Position numbers and translations under genes: made by a program | Shown here: positions 7,121 to 7,257 of the stretch, in pieces | Position numbering within the stretch: the first letter of the stretch is position 1 | How the letters are laid out: every line of letters begins with the position of its first letter | From: an uncultured Pseudomonadota bacterium | GTDB lineage: Bacteria > Pseudomonadota > Gammaproteobacteria > Burkholderiales > Nitrosomonadaceae | NCBI GenBank assembly: GCA_903957805.1 | Contig: CAJBQQ010000181.1 | Coordinates: 1 to 7,257 of the forward strand | DNA length: 7,257 nt | Direction: 5' to 3' | The notes under the pieces: model-generated | Seen by the model: only the letters and a program-made list of their open reading frames with translations | Told to the model about the DNA's origin: nothing | Databases searched by the model: none

Positions 7121-7137
7121 CCTAAATCAATCTTAGG
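7121..7137. repeat. Inverted repeat CCTAA-7-TTAGG
   Basis: A 5-bp perfect inverted repeat (7121-7125 with 7133-7137) surrounds a 7-base spacer. It could form a small hairpin in the leader RNA of miaB or be an operator half-site pair. No T-run follows on either strand, so it is not an intrinsic terminator. Function unknown. Confidence 0.3.
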
Positions 7138-7153
7138 TGTGAGCAGCTATAAG

Positions 7154-7168
7154 TGGCGCAGTGCGCCA
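7154..7168. repeat. Near-perfect palindrome TGGCGCA-G-TGCGCCA
   Basis: Seven bases on each side (7154-7160 and 7162-7168) are exact reverse complements around one central base. As RNA it folds into a 5-bp GC-rich stem with a 5-base loop. As DNA it has the symmetry of a dimeric repressor site. It lies about 45 bases after the tRNA 3' end and about 200 bases before miaB. No T-run follows on the minus strand, so an intrinsic terminator of the usual kind is not supported. It is the strongest GC-rich structure in an otherwise AT-rich spacer. Confidence 0.45.
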
Positions 7169-7181
7169 GATTCCATATATG

Positions 7182-7198
7182 CCTGTCAATTCTGACGG
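7182..7198 (-). repeat. Hairpin just downstream of the tRNA
   Basis: On the minus strand CCGTCA (7198-7193) can pair with TGAC plus GG (7188-7185 and 7183-7182) across the 4-base loop GAAT, with one bulged base at 7184. It starts 14 bases after the encoded CCA of the tRNA. It could protect or define the tRNA precursor 3' end, or help to end the tRNA transcript, but no T-run follows. The TTGACA contained in its 3' arm looks like a -35 box but has no -10 partner at a suitable distance. Confidence 0.3.
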
Positions 7199-7212
7199 TT
7201 GGGTAGGGTTGA

Positions 7213-7257
7213 TGGTAGCGAATCCCAGACTCGAACTGGGGACCAACGGATTATGAT
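7213..7257 (-). tRNA. tRNA with CAU anticodon, 3' half only (probably elongator tRNA-Met)
   Basis: Read on the minus strand from the right edge, the sequence gives the anticodon loop ATCATAA (7257-7251, anticodon CAU), the 3' anticodon stem TCCGT, the variable loop TGGTC, and the T-arm CCCAG-TTCGAGT-CTGGG with a perfect 5-bp stem and a standard T-loop. The acceptor strand ATTCGCT, discriminator A and an encoded CCA (7215-7213) follow. The 5' half lies beyond the window. C71 and G70 imply the pairs G2-C71 and C3-G70, which with A73 and CAU are methionine identity elements. C69 and C41 do not fit the isoleucine elements C4-G69 and C29-G41, so tRNA-Ile2 (CAU, lysidine-modified) is less likely but not excluded. 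Adenine at position 32 is unusual, as most tRNAs have C or U there. It points toward miaB; the two genes may or may not share a transcript. Confidence 0.85.

Larger units (their letters stand above)
6952..7212. other. Non-coding leader between the tRNA and miaB
   Basis: No convincing protein gene lies in these 261 bases. On the minus strand the longest ATG frame I found is 18 codons (7078-7022, MLQTLLLDELMMGTEFTE); it has no Shine-Dalgarno site and I do not call it. The region should hold the end of the tRNA transcript and a promoter for the miaB cluster. It contains inverted repeats at 7182-7198, 7154-7168 and 7121-7137 and three TCAGTA copies at 7014-7040. The best sigma-70-like pair I can find is TAGTCA (7102-7097) and TATGCT (7079-7074) with 17 bases between them, only 4/6 matches each, so I do not list it as a promoter. 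Confidence 0.6.

Noticed and set aside
7184..7189. TTGACA on the minus strand as a perfect -35 box for miaB
   Set aside because: At 16-18 bases downstream the sequence is GC-rich (around GCGCAC) and nothing resembles a -10 box. The hexamer is better explained as one arm of the hairpin at 7182-7198.

Overview
The window is a compact run of seven protein genes, all on the minus strand, preceded by the 3' half of a minus-strand tRNA gene. Read in the direction of transcription (from high to low coordinates) the order is: partial tRNA with a CAU anticodon, a 261-base leader, miaB, phoH (ybeZ), ybeY, corC (ybeX), lnt, glyQ, and glyS, which runs off the left edge. I recognise every protein gene. 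I see no insertion sequence, phage gene, CRISPR array or foreign-looking island.

The organism is most likely a betaproteobacterium. The miaB-phoH-ybeY-corC-lnt block is typical of Proteobacteria. Glycyl-tRNA synthetase is the two-subunit bacterial type (glyQ/glyS), placed directly after lnt. The GlyS N-terminus (VEELPPK, LMTYQLADGW) and GlyQ (GPEPWKAAYVQPARRPKDGR) read like betaproteobacterial proteins. A Nitrosomonadales-like source is my best guess, from general resemblance only, and is not proven by the window.

Layout: 7213-7257 is the tRNA 3' half with an encoded CCA. Positions 6952-7212 are non-coding and hold three short inverted repeats and a triple TCAGTA repeat; a main promoter for the cluster would be expected here, but none is convincing. 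miaB and phoH are 66 bases apart. phoH and ybeY overlap by 26 bases. The gaps ybeY-corC, corC-lnt, lnt-glyQ and glyQ-glyS are 42, 5, 47 and 1 bases. This spacing suggests one transcription unit with several translationally coupled pairs.

The cluster combines tRNA modification (MiaB), RNA and ribosome quality control (PhoH-like ATPase, YbeY), a CBS-domain protein tied to Mg/Co handling and ribosome function (CorC/YbeX), the last step of lipoprotein maturation (Lnt) and tRNA-Gly charging (GlyQS). It is an ordinary housekeeping region and I found no new system. The points most worth checking are a YbeY that has lost a normally conserved arginine, non-ATG starts on miaB and phoH, a 7-codon ORF whose stop overlaps the phoH start, and the structured leader between the tRNA and miaB.
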